Both the position numbers and the translations under genes were made by a program. The notes under the pieces were generated by a model. That model was not told the origin of the DNA. It searched no databases and saw only the letters and a program-made list of their open reading frames with translations. This document shows, piece after piece, positions 10,470-21,400 of a DNA stretch of 64,000 nucleotides; within the stretch, counting starts at the first letter, position 1, and every line of letters begins with the position of its first letter. This stretch comes from Flectonema sp. DT1601 (Eukaryota > Euglenozoa > Diplonemea > Diplonemida > Diplonemidae), in the NCBI GenBank assembly GCA_964019425.1, contig OZ025842.1, forward strand, positions 310,001 through 374,000, given 5' to 3'.

Positions 10470-11002
10470 TATTTATAAATGTGGTGGATTCGACGGATTT
10501 TCTGATAGAAACAGTAATATTAATTACGGGGTAGGTTACATTTCAACTAATACATTCTCAGAATAGCTAATGTTGACTACTCACACGTCAAGTTGTTGTT
10601 GTCACGTGACTCCACAACCCCTTTTCGTGTTATTCGATTTGTTCTTCAAAAAAAAAAAAGAAAGTTGAACAAAGAAATATAAAGAAATTAAAAAAAATAA
10701 TAAAAAAACCATTCAGATTAGCCTCATATTTCGTTGAACGCAGACAAAAATCCTGTCGCACGGGGAAAATAAACCATGACAACCATAAGAAATATCGGCT
10801 TTTCAATCTGAATAGTTTCTTCTCCGACTACGTCGGTACAAAAAAAAAAAAAAAAAAAAAAGTTTAATTCTCTAATACTATCGTGGTGTTTGACTCCTTA
10901 CTTTCACTCCTACCGTAATCTCGTCTTTGACGCATTACGTAGTTGATTAGAGAAGAAGTCACCATGACGACGACGAATAAAACACAATCTTATAGTATGA
11001 AC
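10470..11002. other. Intergenic stretch with an R1 element
   Basis: The 3' flank of the UDP-sugar transporter gene. It holds R1 copy C (10709-10838) followed by a run of about 21 A, and is otherwise AT-rich without a frame. Confidence 0.6.
10709..10838 (+). repeat. R1 structured repeat, copy C
   Basis: Member of a four-copy family. On the plus strand it starts ATTCAGATTAG, whose complement ATCTGAATAG closes a long stem about 85 bases later. It then has TTTCTTCTCCGAC, a three-base loop and GTCGG (a 5-bp hairpin), then a poly-A run. It belongs with copy D by its middle part (AATCCTGTCGCACG). It lies about 165 bp 3' of the transporter stop codon. The strand given is that of the poly-A side; the transcribed strand is not known. 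Confidence 0.7.
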
Positions 11003-12131
11003 CTAAGGAAGTTCCTCTTCTTCTTTCTTGTCCTTGTCCCAGGGTAGTTTTATACTGTGCTGTAAAGAATAGAGCCAGACCGAAAATAAAACCATAGCAG
11101 CTCCCAGAACAAAATATGGGGATGGTTTAAAGTTAAACAACGGAACAGAAATCAATGTCGACAGTAGAAGTGACATGGCTACACTGAAATTCTTTACTAT
11201 ATTGTCTGCTATTTTAATTGTGAGCGCGACAATGATACCTGATGATGCTTGTAGCAGTACCACAAACCATACAAGGCGGCTGTATCCTCCAAAGTATCCG
11301 TTTTTTTCAACTTCAAGAGAATCCGCTGTACCATAAATACCTGTTTTTTTTTTTATATATATTTTATGATACTAATTGCTTCACTACAGCAACAACACAA
11401 TAATAGGAACAAACCGATTAGTCCTCCGACGGCACTCCATGCTGCGAGTTGAATATTTCTTATCCAAAGTGAAGCAGTTGTTTGCTTGAGAAGTTTCTCT
11501 GTGTAAACCTGTCGTTTGGTTTTATTTTTTTGATTTTTGATTTGATTAATTAACAACAATCATATCAAAGAATACATACACCAGCAAATCCTGATGTCAA
11601 ACAAGCAACAAGCAGAGCAGCAACACCCATGGAAGCTCCGTTAGAATCGTGATCAGCATTCGTGGATGGTTGAAACTGAGCCAATGAAACTCCAGCAGTT
11701 AATATAAATAAAGCTATCCATTTCTGTCTTGAAATGTATCTATCCAACATGAGAACAGTGCAGAGAGCTGTTGCGAGTATCTTCAACTGGTAGGTTACTT
11801 GGTATACTGCAGCATCTAGTCTTTCTATTGCGTAAAATAGTAAATTATTTTGTATTAAGTATAACAGTGCGGGTGCGGCACATAGAAGCATGTCTCTCGG
11901 TTTTGAAAACAATTCTCTATTCAGGTGAGACAATACACCAGTTCCTTCTTGATAAGTTAATACAGTAAAACATATTATGATTTTTAGTATCTCAGCGTTC
12001 ACAACAGCAGTAGATGATAAATATTTTGTTGTAGTCTTGGAGTACCTTAAAGTCAGTACCATACACGTAACCTGCAGGGTGAGAATCCCTGCAACCAAAA
12101 TCTTCTTAAACTCGTTTTTTCCATCGGACAT
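11003..12131 (-). CDS. Golgi UDP-sugar transporter, SLC35A family (UDP-GlcNAc/UDP-Gal type), 327 aa, three exons
   Basis: Exchanges cytosolic UDP-sugar (probably UDP-GlcNAc or UDP-Gal) for UMP across the Golgi or ER membrane. About ten transmembrane helices. Family signatures are YLSSTAVV near residue 35, QNNLLFYAI, DAAVYQVTYQLKI, TSGFAG, SLWIRNIQL, IKIADNIVKNF and LSTLIS. Exons are 12131-11580, 11508-11415 and 11340-11003; introns (71 and 74 bp) open GTATGT and GTTTGT and close CAG, and joining keeps frame and restores GFAG-VYTEK. I chose the ATG at 12131 because an upstream in-frame TTG gives only a poly-lysine artefact. A run of nearly 30 A touches the ATG, and an acceptor (TTTACACAG) lies about 50 bases upstream. 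Substrate is inferred from similarity. The neighbouring arabinosyltransferase-like gene also fits glycosylation. Confidence 0.88.
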
Positions 12132-12496
12132 TTTTTTTTTTTTTTTTTTTTTTTTCCCTCTCCCGATTTCCTCCAACCCTGTGTAAATATAAATGCCATT
12201 ACATGATAAAACATTGCAACCTGTTTATACATTTTTTTTTTTTTTTTTTTCCCCATGGTTCTTCCACTCAACATTCCGATGTGAACCTGTGAAACGTGTT
12301 CTTAACGTCACTCAGCAAATTAGCTTAGATGATGGCGTTGAAAAGTACGCCTTTTTTTTTTTTTTTTTTTCTAAGGAAACTTCCTGGTTTCTTTTTTTAC
12401 CACGAAAAAATAAGAAAGAGAAACTATCAACCTGATTGAATACAGGTAACACATGAGAAAGAATCCTCGAACACGATACAAACATTATTTCGAAGA
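12132..12496. other. Intergenic stretch with the poly-A leader of the transporter gene
   Basis: On the minus strand it carries an acceptor (TTTACACAG), a short leader GGTTGGAGGAAATCGGG and then a long A run ending at the transporter ATG. Further runs of T lie at 12231-12251 and 12352-12370. No gene is seen. Confidence 0.6.
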
Positions 12497-14143
12497 TTAT
12501 TCAGGTCCCACTTTTAATGTTTTCAAGTAGGTGGTCGGTTTGAAATTTTTGCATTCTAAAGCTTCTCTGCAAGTGTTCCTACCAAAGGTACCCTCCGCTA
12601 TTCCAGGTAAGACTCCCCATGTTGATATGTTGTTAGAAGCATGGTTTATCATTTCAACAACCAATCCAGGGAATACATATGGTATGTCAGGAGGAGGGGA
12701 TAGCTTACGAGGGGGGTACAGACCAGTATAATGACGCTTGTTGAATGACCAAGGAGGGTTGTGTGGATTACCTTCCTCATGACCCACGACACCCGAATAA
12801 CGAAAGTCCATTGCTTGAGTGACGTGCATCATGAATGGTGGAACTTGAGAATAAGTTTTCCAACTGTTTAGTCGCTCATCAAAGTCATGACCCTGATCAA
12901 TTACTGATTTTGGACAAGTCCAACCTGTGACAGCACAAGGTTCTATCTGGAACTGATGCGCATTTAATTCTATCCCAACATGAACCGCTGCTACCAGAAA
13001 TCCCCACATCTCCAACACCCATCCAAACAGTTGCTGAAAACGGTATTCTCTTTGCATTTGAAATGATACTTCCAACCAATGAGGTGTTATTTTTTTCCAA
13101 TCATCAATATGTAGTAGGCATGGACTGGGACCTCCTGGAGGAAGCTTTGTAGCAGAAAAACCCTTTGGAAGCCAATCTTTCATTGCATGTTCCGCATTTG
13201 AGTCTTCAGGTGCAAACATGTAGGTAAATGCGTAGGTTGCTCTGGGTATTGCTGCTGGTGGCTTTAGTATGAGGTGATCTGGTTCTAGTAGAAGAATCCA
13301 CTTTTCAGCGATAAAGAATTTCTGCGTTTCAATCAAATTTAATAATACCGACATAGCATAGGGTCTGTTCAAGACAATAAACCCTAAGTCACACTTTACA
13401 TCTCCAGTGGTGTTGCATTTACGATCAGCATCAAGCCTAGGTACAACTATTGACGGGATTTCATTCATGTAGTCGTCTGGTTGACCAGAGTGAAGCAGTC
13501 TCGTGAAGCCGCCCATATTACTGCAGATATCTTTTTCTTTTTGAATTTTCCACCAATGATAAGATACCCTCATAATCCACGTATCGTATATAGATCCGAC
13601 TGACGTTGTTATTGTGTGATATTTTCTGATTTTAGTTTTGCAACCGGAAGCAATCTGCTCAGCAGTCATTGGTGTCACCCTTTCAGTTACGTCTCTGTCA
13701 TCGTGTTGTAGAGGATAACCTTTCCATTCTTTTGAATTATATTTTTCTTTTATGTGATCATTTTCAATACCGCTGTCAAATTCTGGTAAGCGATGGACTT
13801 TATCTCTTAATCGATTCTCATATATAACTTCAAGTGGTCCACCAATTGGGATATCAGGAAACGTTAAATCATCAACTTCTATTCTAAATGACCGTCCGTG
13901 TATTGTTTCGTTGTATGAAACTATAACTTCTTCCGCAGTAGGACTCGCCTTTCGTTTGGCTTTTTGCAATAATTCAATCGCGTTTGATGCAGCAATCTTG
14001 ACTGCGACGCTTCGTTCTGGGTAGGATACCACATATGTCTTTAGTTTAATAACTCCTTCAGTACTTCCTACTCGGAAAAAGTTGAAGCAACACGCCAACA
14101 CCACGGCGGTCAATATAATATACGTGGTTCTGCTACGGGCCAT
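12497..14143 (-). CDS. Hydroxyproline O-arabinosyltransferase-like glycosyltransferase, 548 aa
   Basis: Type II Golgi enzyme related to the plant and algal HPAT family, which adds arabinose (or in relatives galactose) to hydroxylated or serine-bearing proteins. A signal-anchor helix spans residues 6-22. The catalytic region (about 175-500) has hallmark motifs MGGFTRLLHSG (210-220), the nucleotide-sugar and metal-binding EPDH (287-290), VLNRPYA, FGWVLEMW and a C-terminal HVTQAMDFRYSG region followed by WSFNKRHY. Residues 30-165 are a less conserved stem. Single exon. The ATG at 14143 follows an acceptor ending TTGGCAG. Donor and acceptor are inferred from the family; the sugar could differ. 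It lies next to a UDP-sugar transporter on the same strand, although gene order in such genomes need not mean a shared pathway. Confidence 0.82.
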   Translation of the reverse strand: MARSRTTYIILTAVVLACCFNFFRVGSTEGVIKLKTYVVSYPERSVAVKIAASNAIELLQKAKRKASPTAEEVIVSYNETIHGRSFRIEVDDLTFPDIPIGGPLEVIYENRLRDKVHRLPEFDSGIENDHIKEKYNSKEWKGYPLQHDDRDVTERVTPMTAEQIASGCKTKIRKYHTITTSVGSIYDTWIMRVSYHWWKIQKEKDICSNMGGFTRLLHSGQPDDYMNEIPSIVVPRLDADRKCNTTGDVKCDLGFIVLNRPYAMSVLLNLIETQKFFIAEKWILLLEPDHLILKPPAAIPRATYAFTYMFAPEDSNAEHAMKDWLPKGFSATKLPPGGPSPCLLHIDDWKKITPHWLEVSFQMQREYRFQQLFGWVLEMWGFLVAAVHVGIELNAHQFQIEPCAVTGWTCPKSVIDQGHDFDERLNSWKTYSQVPPFMMHVTQAMDFRYSGVVGHEEGNPHNPPWSFNKRHYTGLYPPRKLSPPPDIPYVFPGLVVEMINHASNNISTWGVLPGIAEGTFGRNTCREALECKNFKPTTYLKTLKVGPE

Positions 14144-14273
14144 GGTCGTGTGTGCCCTGCCAAGATAAACATTAAGCTTTGTTCGTACGTCACCACAGGG
14201 ATATCAAGCAACAAGATGACTGCTGATAACACCCCAAAGAGGGAATGAATGCTACGAATGACCAGACAATTAA

Positions 14274-14370
14274 CAACTATCAGAAGGCAGAAGAAGAATT
14301 TTTCGCATCGCAAATTATATGCTCAGAAGTCTAACACGTGATTATTAACGCCTGTGGTATCATCATATTA
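14274..14370. repeat. R4 direct duplication, unit 1
   Basis: This 97-base unit is nearly identical (one or two mismatches) to 14450-14546, in the same orientation, separated by 79 bases of unrelated sequence. The near identity suggests a recent event. It contains the E-box-like CACGTG. Confidence 0.85.
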
Positions 14371-14449
14371 CTCGAAAGGAAGGAAATAAAGTTGGCGAGG
14401 AAGAAGGAAGTGACAATTACGAAATCCGTAAACACAATTGTCGTAGAAG

Positions 14450-14546
14450 CAACTATCAGAAGGCAGAAGTAGAATTTTTCGCATCGCAAATTATATGCTC
14501 AGAAGTCTAACACGTGATTATTAACGCCTGTGGTATCATCATATTA
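14450..14546. repeat. R4 direct duplication, unit 2
   Basis: Second unit of the duplication. Downstream flanks differ (CTCGAAAGG after unit 1, TTTCAAAAGG after unit 2), so the copied segment ends at about ATCATATTA. Confidence 0.85.
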
Positions 14547-15949
14547 TTTCAAAAGGACCAGGAAGACAAGATAGAAAAGAAAAAAAAACAAATTCAAAAT
14601 AAACCGACATGTGATTAAGAACCGAGACTTAAGGACCTTTAGGTATAATATTAATACCAAAATACTTGATTTATAGTTGTTAATCAATAAGTACTGAGAA
14701 AGACAGGGGGGACTTGGATAAATAAATCAAGGTTAACACGCAACAAATTAGACATGAATCATTATAACTGGATTCTGTCCACACAAAATCGCATGCTTTA
14801 AATAAACTACCAGAGAAAGAAATGCTGTCAAGTCAAATTGACCCGGGGACCACGCACTACAGGTTGAGCATCCCATGCCCTGCAGGTCGTTACAGCTTGA
14901 AAACATTAATGCATTAATGGGAAACCAATAAAAATTATCTGGGTGGGGGGTGAACAACATAATACAAACACAGCAGTAGCAATCAATACAATATAATCGC
15001 TTCCGTTATAATAAAAGGCGCAAGCTACATATAAATCGGCGTCACAGTTAGAGCCGGTACAAAACTAATAAACAAATAATATTTTAAAACAGATCAAGAA
15101 TAAATTACCGGACTGCAGTGTAACTGTGAAGAGGAACTCGGTTGCTAAATGAGAGAAGAGTTATTCTCCTTTCACTCCATAACCACATCTGTAGCAATTG
15201 ATGTACCTGTCGTGAACTGGATTCTACAACATCGGAATTATTCATCTGTTTTAGTTTACATTCAAAAAAAAATGTTTTTTTTTTATTTATTTATTTAGAA
15301 AATCCTAACACTTGTATATCATAGTAAGCTTACGGGATATCATGTGGATACGCTGGTTTTTTGACAACTTATGGAAACGTGAACATTGACAACATGAAAT
15401 GGTACAGAGCTTCAACAACAGTCGGGACCTCTGAGAGTTCGTCAATGAAGAATCAAATGATACAGGAGTTGGATTTAACTTGGGTGAACAGGTTTTTTAT
15501 GACAACTGAAAGTAACTCTCCGGTTCCCACTGCAAAAGTGGCTCGTGCTTTCACAAGCCCGTAAAGAACGTTGATGTTAACTTATTTGCGAGAACTTCAC
15601 TGAAAGTTTCTGTTGAATCTAATGTTGCTTCCACTCTGTGTGAAGCTTCATCTGTCTTTCGGAAACTTTATTATATATGGTCTTTCAAATGCGGAATTAA
15701 ATCCGCAAGAAAAAGAAGGTTTTCGACAGGGGCGATGGACGAAGACATCGATCTGGTAAAACCAAAGCTGGACAGAAAACAGTGATAGTGATGACACTAC
15801 AAAAAGAAAAAAGGAAGAAGCACCATCAGTATAGGTGTTAAGACCCACTTGACATAAGAGCAAGTGTTAAGGATGGTTGATAACAGCTATTTTAAGAGAG
15901 GAGGCGCATAATAGATGACAGTAGACAAACAGGGGGAAAAAAAAAAATT

Positions 15950-16078
15950 TGCAACACACAATTCCGTTAATCTGCTGCTTAGTTCTCACTCCACAGATTG
16001 ATGTACTTCTAAATAAGCCTACAGACATTAACGTGATAATCAACAGTACAACAGCTAATACCCTGATAGCTGTCATGT
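15950..16078 (-). pseudogene. Possible relic resembling the cyclase membrane region
   Basis: On the minus strand a short frame begins MTAIRVLAVVLLIITLMSVG. It aligns by eye with MTIYIAVVLLMILSSIG of the cyclase at 1761-4332, and the DNA is also alike around CAACAGTACAACAGC. No catalytic region follows within the window, so if real it is a fragment. A hydrophobic helix can arise by chance, so this is weak. Confidence 0.25.
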
Positions 16079-16649
16079 TTATTATTAGGGGGGACTTAGG
16101 GAGGGAAGTTGATACTAATATTAAAGGGAGGAGGTACCAATTAAATTGGAAAGCTTCATGACCTCATGACTAAATGAACATCTTTTTATGATTCATCACA
16201 CTGTTAGAATGAAAATAATAATAATAAATTACAAACGTATCAGAAACAGATCTGTTTTAATCAGAATACTACACAGAATAAGCACTAATGTTGTTGTTGT
16301 TATTGTTGTTGTTGTTTTTTTTTTTTTTTTTCTTTTTTTTCTTGAAAAAAAGGACTTTTCATTTTGCTTATACTATTATGTCACTCGGCTACAAATACGA
16401 ACCATCCCCCTCTTTTTTTTTTTTTTTTTTTTTTTTTGAATTTTTTTTTTTTCTTGAATTTTTTGATTTTTTTTTTTTTCTTTTTTTTTTTTTAATAACG
16501 GCTTCTACTACAGTAATTTCTCAAACGGTTTGGGGAAAAAAAAAACAGAAATGCTCCCATTTCACTTTTTTTTTTGCAGTGCACTTTCCTCCGCTTAAGT
16601 TTCCTACTCTACTTGTCGCCACACAGGGACGCTGTTCAGAAGCCGCGGA

Positions 16650-16721
16650 GTAATTTAATACTGCATTTTAAGCTCAAAGGAACAACAATTTCTCCGACAA
16701 TCTTGACTGTCAGCGGCAGCG
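16650..16721. repeat. R2 repeat, copy b
   Basis: It matches 4971-5045, with the last 38 bases (CAATTTCTCCGACAATCTTG onward) identical. It is followed here by CAGTAAAATGC, where copy a has TGTGGGG. Confidence 0.6.
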
Positions 16722-17075
16722 CAGTAAAATGCAAATAAATAAATAATACCACTAGAGGCCACGTGAACATAGTTCAGCGCCACTTGCCTATATTACTGTA
16801 ACAGCTTTTTATAAAACTCATGAGCATTTAATTAATAATTATATTGTCTTGAAAACTTAATTATAGAAAAAGACGAACACCAGGAAGAGGGGGGGGCGGC
16901 CTTCGTCCATAGCCGTATATACTGGTATTTGATGATACGAAAACTGTATTAAAAAGTAGTTCAAAAGATAGCGAAACATGTTAAGCATCTCGCCACTAAC
17001 GAAAAACCTAAAACAAAAACGAAATGTGATAACCCGCATTCACGGTCAAAGGGGATTGGTCAAGCATACTTATAA

Positions 17076-17160
17076 CGATATAAATATAAATATATGTATC
17101 GTATCAACGTTAACTGATACAAACAATTAGTAATTTATGAGACAGTTGACTAGAGCTGTC
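17076..17160. repeat. R5 repeat, copy 2
   Basis: It matches 6092-6170 over about 80 bases, including TAAATATAAATAT, GTATCGTATC and ATTAGTAATTTATGAGACAG. Confidence 0.5.
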
Positions 17161-17500
17161 TGTGTTGCATTTGTCGAAAATAATCTGCTCGATAATTTCT
17201 TAAAGCCACTGATTAATTTATTGCGCATACTAGCGAAGATCACAAAGCAGGAATAGAAAATAAAGGGAAGAAACGAAGAAGGGAACAAAAAAAAAAAAAA
17301 ACACGAATGAGGTCGCCGTGATGCTTTGGGAGGAACATGCACGCCTTTAACGGGACATGTTTAGAGCCAAACGGAAAGAAAATAATATAAAAAAAAAAAT
17401 AAAAAATAACACAGGTAAGGAGCAGAACATATGTGGCCCAACAGTATTGCGCATAAAAATAAAAAATTGCAGTCAGAAAAAAGAGAGAAAAATTGATATC

Positions 17501-17537
<37 letters not shown>

Positions 17538-18434
17538 TGCTGATAGACTTGTACCACCGAAACCACGATTCTCGTTGAAAAAGAATTCTGAGGCACACGA
17601 CATAGTCCTAGCGAAGCTAAAAAAATACATCAAGCTATATGATTATGTGCAACATGGGACTTGCAACAGAAAATAAAGGAAGTCAGGCAGTGGTGTTGCC
17701 TTAGCACCACAAGGTCTTTTGAAAACCCACAAAAGACAACGGGAGGACATGCTGTCATTGATTATATCCTTTTTTTTTAAATTTTTTTTTTTTTTTATAT
17801 TTTCTCTCTACTTAATTTTTTTGTTTTTGTTTTTTGTTTTTTGTTCCACAACTTACCTTTTTTTGAGCAACTCAGGCTCTTTGCGATACTAGCATGAGCT
17901 GCCTTAGTTAAGTAACAAGACCGACAGGCAATAGGATAAAGATATTTAATAACAATAAGAGAAGAAACGCACTAATGTTGTACAGACATAACCAGAGGAA
18001 TCATTGAAGGGGAGAGAAATTGGTATGCTGGTCGAAAATAATACAGAGCGTATATAAGTAGTAAGCTGACCAGAAATAAACAAATCTTGTTTCTTTCTAT
18101 AGTAGTTTTTTTTTTTTTGTTTTTTTGTTTTTTTCCCCTTATCAAAAAAAATTTTTTTTATGTTTTTTTTTTTTTTTTTTTTTTTTTTGTACATTGATAA
18201 TTATATTTATATTAACAACAAGATGCAACGGCAGGTTCTATGCCCACCAGAGACGGCCTACGTGTTCCTTTCGTACAAAAATATGAAACATGACTGTGAA
18301 GCAATCTTTTAATATACAAGCAGATACTCGTCGTGATGACAGGGGACAGGGAAGAGATGGGTGACCAATAACAGAGCAAACTACGGTACACATAAAGAAG
18401 AGAACAAATTGAATTTAGAGTTGTCGGATGTCCT

Positions 18435-21400
18435 TTAGAACAAGCGGGTAACTTGATTATCTTTTTCTAGAAGACAGCCAAACTGTGTTTTATTTGTTGG
18501 TTTAGTTATGTTTTGAATACACATGTACAAAATACTAATATCTACATACCTTTAGTTTACCTTCAAGTTTAGTGCCGTCAGGGGCGAATATATCCCCCTT
18601 GCGGATTCGACCTGCATGGGCCTCACCGACAAAATAAGCGCCGCTTTGTAGATAGGCAGTTCCGCAACCATGCGGTACACATCCATTTGCAGTGGGTCCC
18701 TTCCATAGTAGTCCCATATGGAACACACCAATGAGAGGGTTACAGGGAGGCTTTACAAATTCGAGTTTCTTCTTTTCACGGTTCAGTGGTTTTGTGAATG
18801 CTTCAGAAGCCTTACCTGAACACAGTGGAGACGGGCGTGGGACGGTTTCGAGGTATCGCATGTGAAGCTCGTCGTCAGGGTTAACAGACACCTCGACTCT
18901 CCTTTTAGGATGTTTGCGAGCAGCGCTAGGAGATATGGGCATCTCTTCTTCGTACTCTGGAAACATGGAGTATGTGATTTTAGCCCAACCATGAGCTGTT
19001 GTTTTTATAAAGTGACCCTCACACCTCACACCACTTGGGTATGCGATACAAGAGAAACCTGCTAGTTCTCCTTCACTGAACCTGCCACTAATGTGATTGC
19101 CATTAAGATAATCTTTAACACCTTTTCCATGGAGTAGCCAATCTTCAAATTCACCTTCCCAACGTTGGGTGATAATCGAAGGGTCCGTAGGAGATCTGAG
19201 GATTGCTTTATTTGATTCTCCTTTAAAAATAATGTCACCGTCCTCCCAAGAAAATGTACCTGTGAACTCAATATGGTCCATAGTCATTGTACCAGTTACT
19301 AGTCTACCATCATCAAATATTCCTTCTTCGGTAATCTCACTTCCTTTACCAGCACAGCGTTTTCTACCAGTTACGAGGAGACCGTCTTTAAAGGTACCTT
19401 GACAACGTTGATTCGGTTGGATGCTTGTGATTGTTGCGTATCCTTCTCCTGATAAACCACTTGAGTTAGTTTGTTCTAAAGTATAAATATCACCGTTGCA
19501 GGTTACGTATCTAACCTTTGAAGAGTGAGTATAGCTGTTGTCTACCATGTAGTTATGTGGATTACCATTAATAAAGAGACCAGTAAGAGGTTCATCAGAG
19601 TCCTGTAGTCCAACTATCGTACCAACCCCAGTAGGTGTGGTAGTACCGTGGAAGTGTGCGGTTATCGATGTTCCATTGAAATAATCTATTGTTCCCTTAT
19701 TTTGAGGAACCCCATCAACAAATCTACCAGTAAACACAAACCCTTCATCAGCATCACCGAATGAACAATATCCCGTAGCCTTTCCATTTTTCCATGTCCC
19801 TTTTAAGACACTGCTGCCTCGACGTAGAAGGCCTTGACCGTTTTCTACACCGGCAACCCAATTTCCCTCGTGGTAGCCATCAGGGAATGTCAGGGTACCT
19901 GAACCATGAGGTTGGAAGTCTTCTAATTCACCAGAATATGCACCATTCGGTAACATCACGTAGTCTCCATGAGGTTCTACGTGTCTGAATAAGTCAACTC
20001 TGTCTTCCAACTCTAAGGTTGGTAACGCTGACAATTTCGATGATAAACTGTTGTTCAGCCTACCAAAGTTTAATTCAGGTTCTGGATATGGTGTGTTATT
20101 ATATAATGAATTATCAATTTGAGGAACAATAAAATCATTGACTATCTCTGATACCCAAACCTTACGAGCTGTAAGGTAGTGATCTTCCTCTTTAGTCTTT
20201 TGATTGAGGCGTTCTCTGATGTCTTTTACTGCTTGTCTGATTGGACATCTGCTTTGTTCAAAATCAACATACAACCTCTCTACTCTGTACATAGACCATT
20301 TATGAATAACATATTGTACTGCGTGGTAGTGGTGAATCGTCCAGAATGAAGGATCAAAGCGATGTCTTCGAAAACGGTGTTTGCGATCGCTGCTTTCTTT
20401 GATTGCTTGCTGAATGTCAATGTTAAAAATCTTAAGTGATAAAGTACGTACTAAATCTAAATACAATACTTTGTGATTTGAATCAAGAGGGATCAGCATC
20501 GTACGCAGTTGTTTTTGAGTACACAAAAACTGCGAAGTCTTTCCCAACCCAACAATCGCACTCATACTAAACGGGGAACTCAGCCACAATGGTTCTGGTA
20601 ATCGCTGAACGATTCGAATAAGAGCTTCTGCGTCACATATTCCAGTACCTCTTCTATCTTCAGCTAGCCATTCTCTCTTCAGTACGTCGAACACCTCGAG
20701 GTCTTTTGTACGTTCTCGTAGGTTGCGACCGTCTTTTTCGTCTTCAAAATGCTCAATAAGAACGTAGATAAAGAGATTTAGAAACACGAAACTTCCAACC
20801 AACAAGAACAACACGAAGTACGCCCTAGCAACGCTGGTTGATACTCCACAATTATAAGGTAAGATACCACAGTTAGTAGTTGACGTCATCGTTGCTCTCA
20901 TAATATTATTCCAAGACTCAGTTGTACTAACAACATAGAGTGTAACAAGAGCTCTGTAGAGGTTGTCAAAATTTGTCCAACGACCGAAGGGGGTTGTTAT
21001 TGGCATTCTACCGAACAAATCAACGCCAAAAACTCCAAAAATAAAGAACACAACGAGCAACAGCATAGAAATGTTCATTAATGATGGCAACGCAGACATG
21101 AGTGTTGCAACAATGGTTTTTAAACCCTCAGCTCTGCCGAGTAAACGAAGGATTCTACCTACCCTAAGCACTCGAATTCCACTCGTGCTAGCTGACTGTG
21201 ATAGTGTTGAGATCCAGGAGACGACCACGATTAGGAAATCAAACCTGTTCCATCCATCAGAAAAATATTTGTATGAAAATGCTATTAATTTTATTATGGC
21301 TTCTAGTGTGAAGATGATTACGAAAAACCAATTTGAAACATATAAAAAATCAGTCATATCCTCACCTTCATTGTGATGATGCATAGCAAGCGTAATACTA

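Larger units (their letters stand above)
14144..18434. other. Gene-free 4.3-kb stretch with duplications and repeats
   Basis: 3' of the channel gene. It holds the direct duplication R4 (14274-14370 and 14450-14546), R2 copy b (16650-16721), R5 copy 2 (17076-17160), a short segment near 15950-16078 resembling the cyclase N-terminal membrane region, a GTT microsatellite near 16287-16315 and many A/T runs. No supported gene lies here. Confidence 0.6.

Noticed and set aside
12132-12176. Longer N-terminus of the sugar transporter from an upstream TTG
   Set aside because: It would add a poly-lysine tract from the A run and uses no ATG; the family start fits MSDGK at 12131.
15361-15564. Plus-strand frame of 67 codons
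   Set aside because: No domain, no splice acceptor and on the strand opposite to all genes; probably chance.
16188-16653. Overlapping plus-strand poly-Phe frames
   Set aside because: Products of T runs and a GTT microsatellite.
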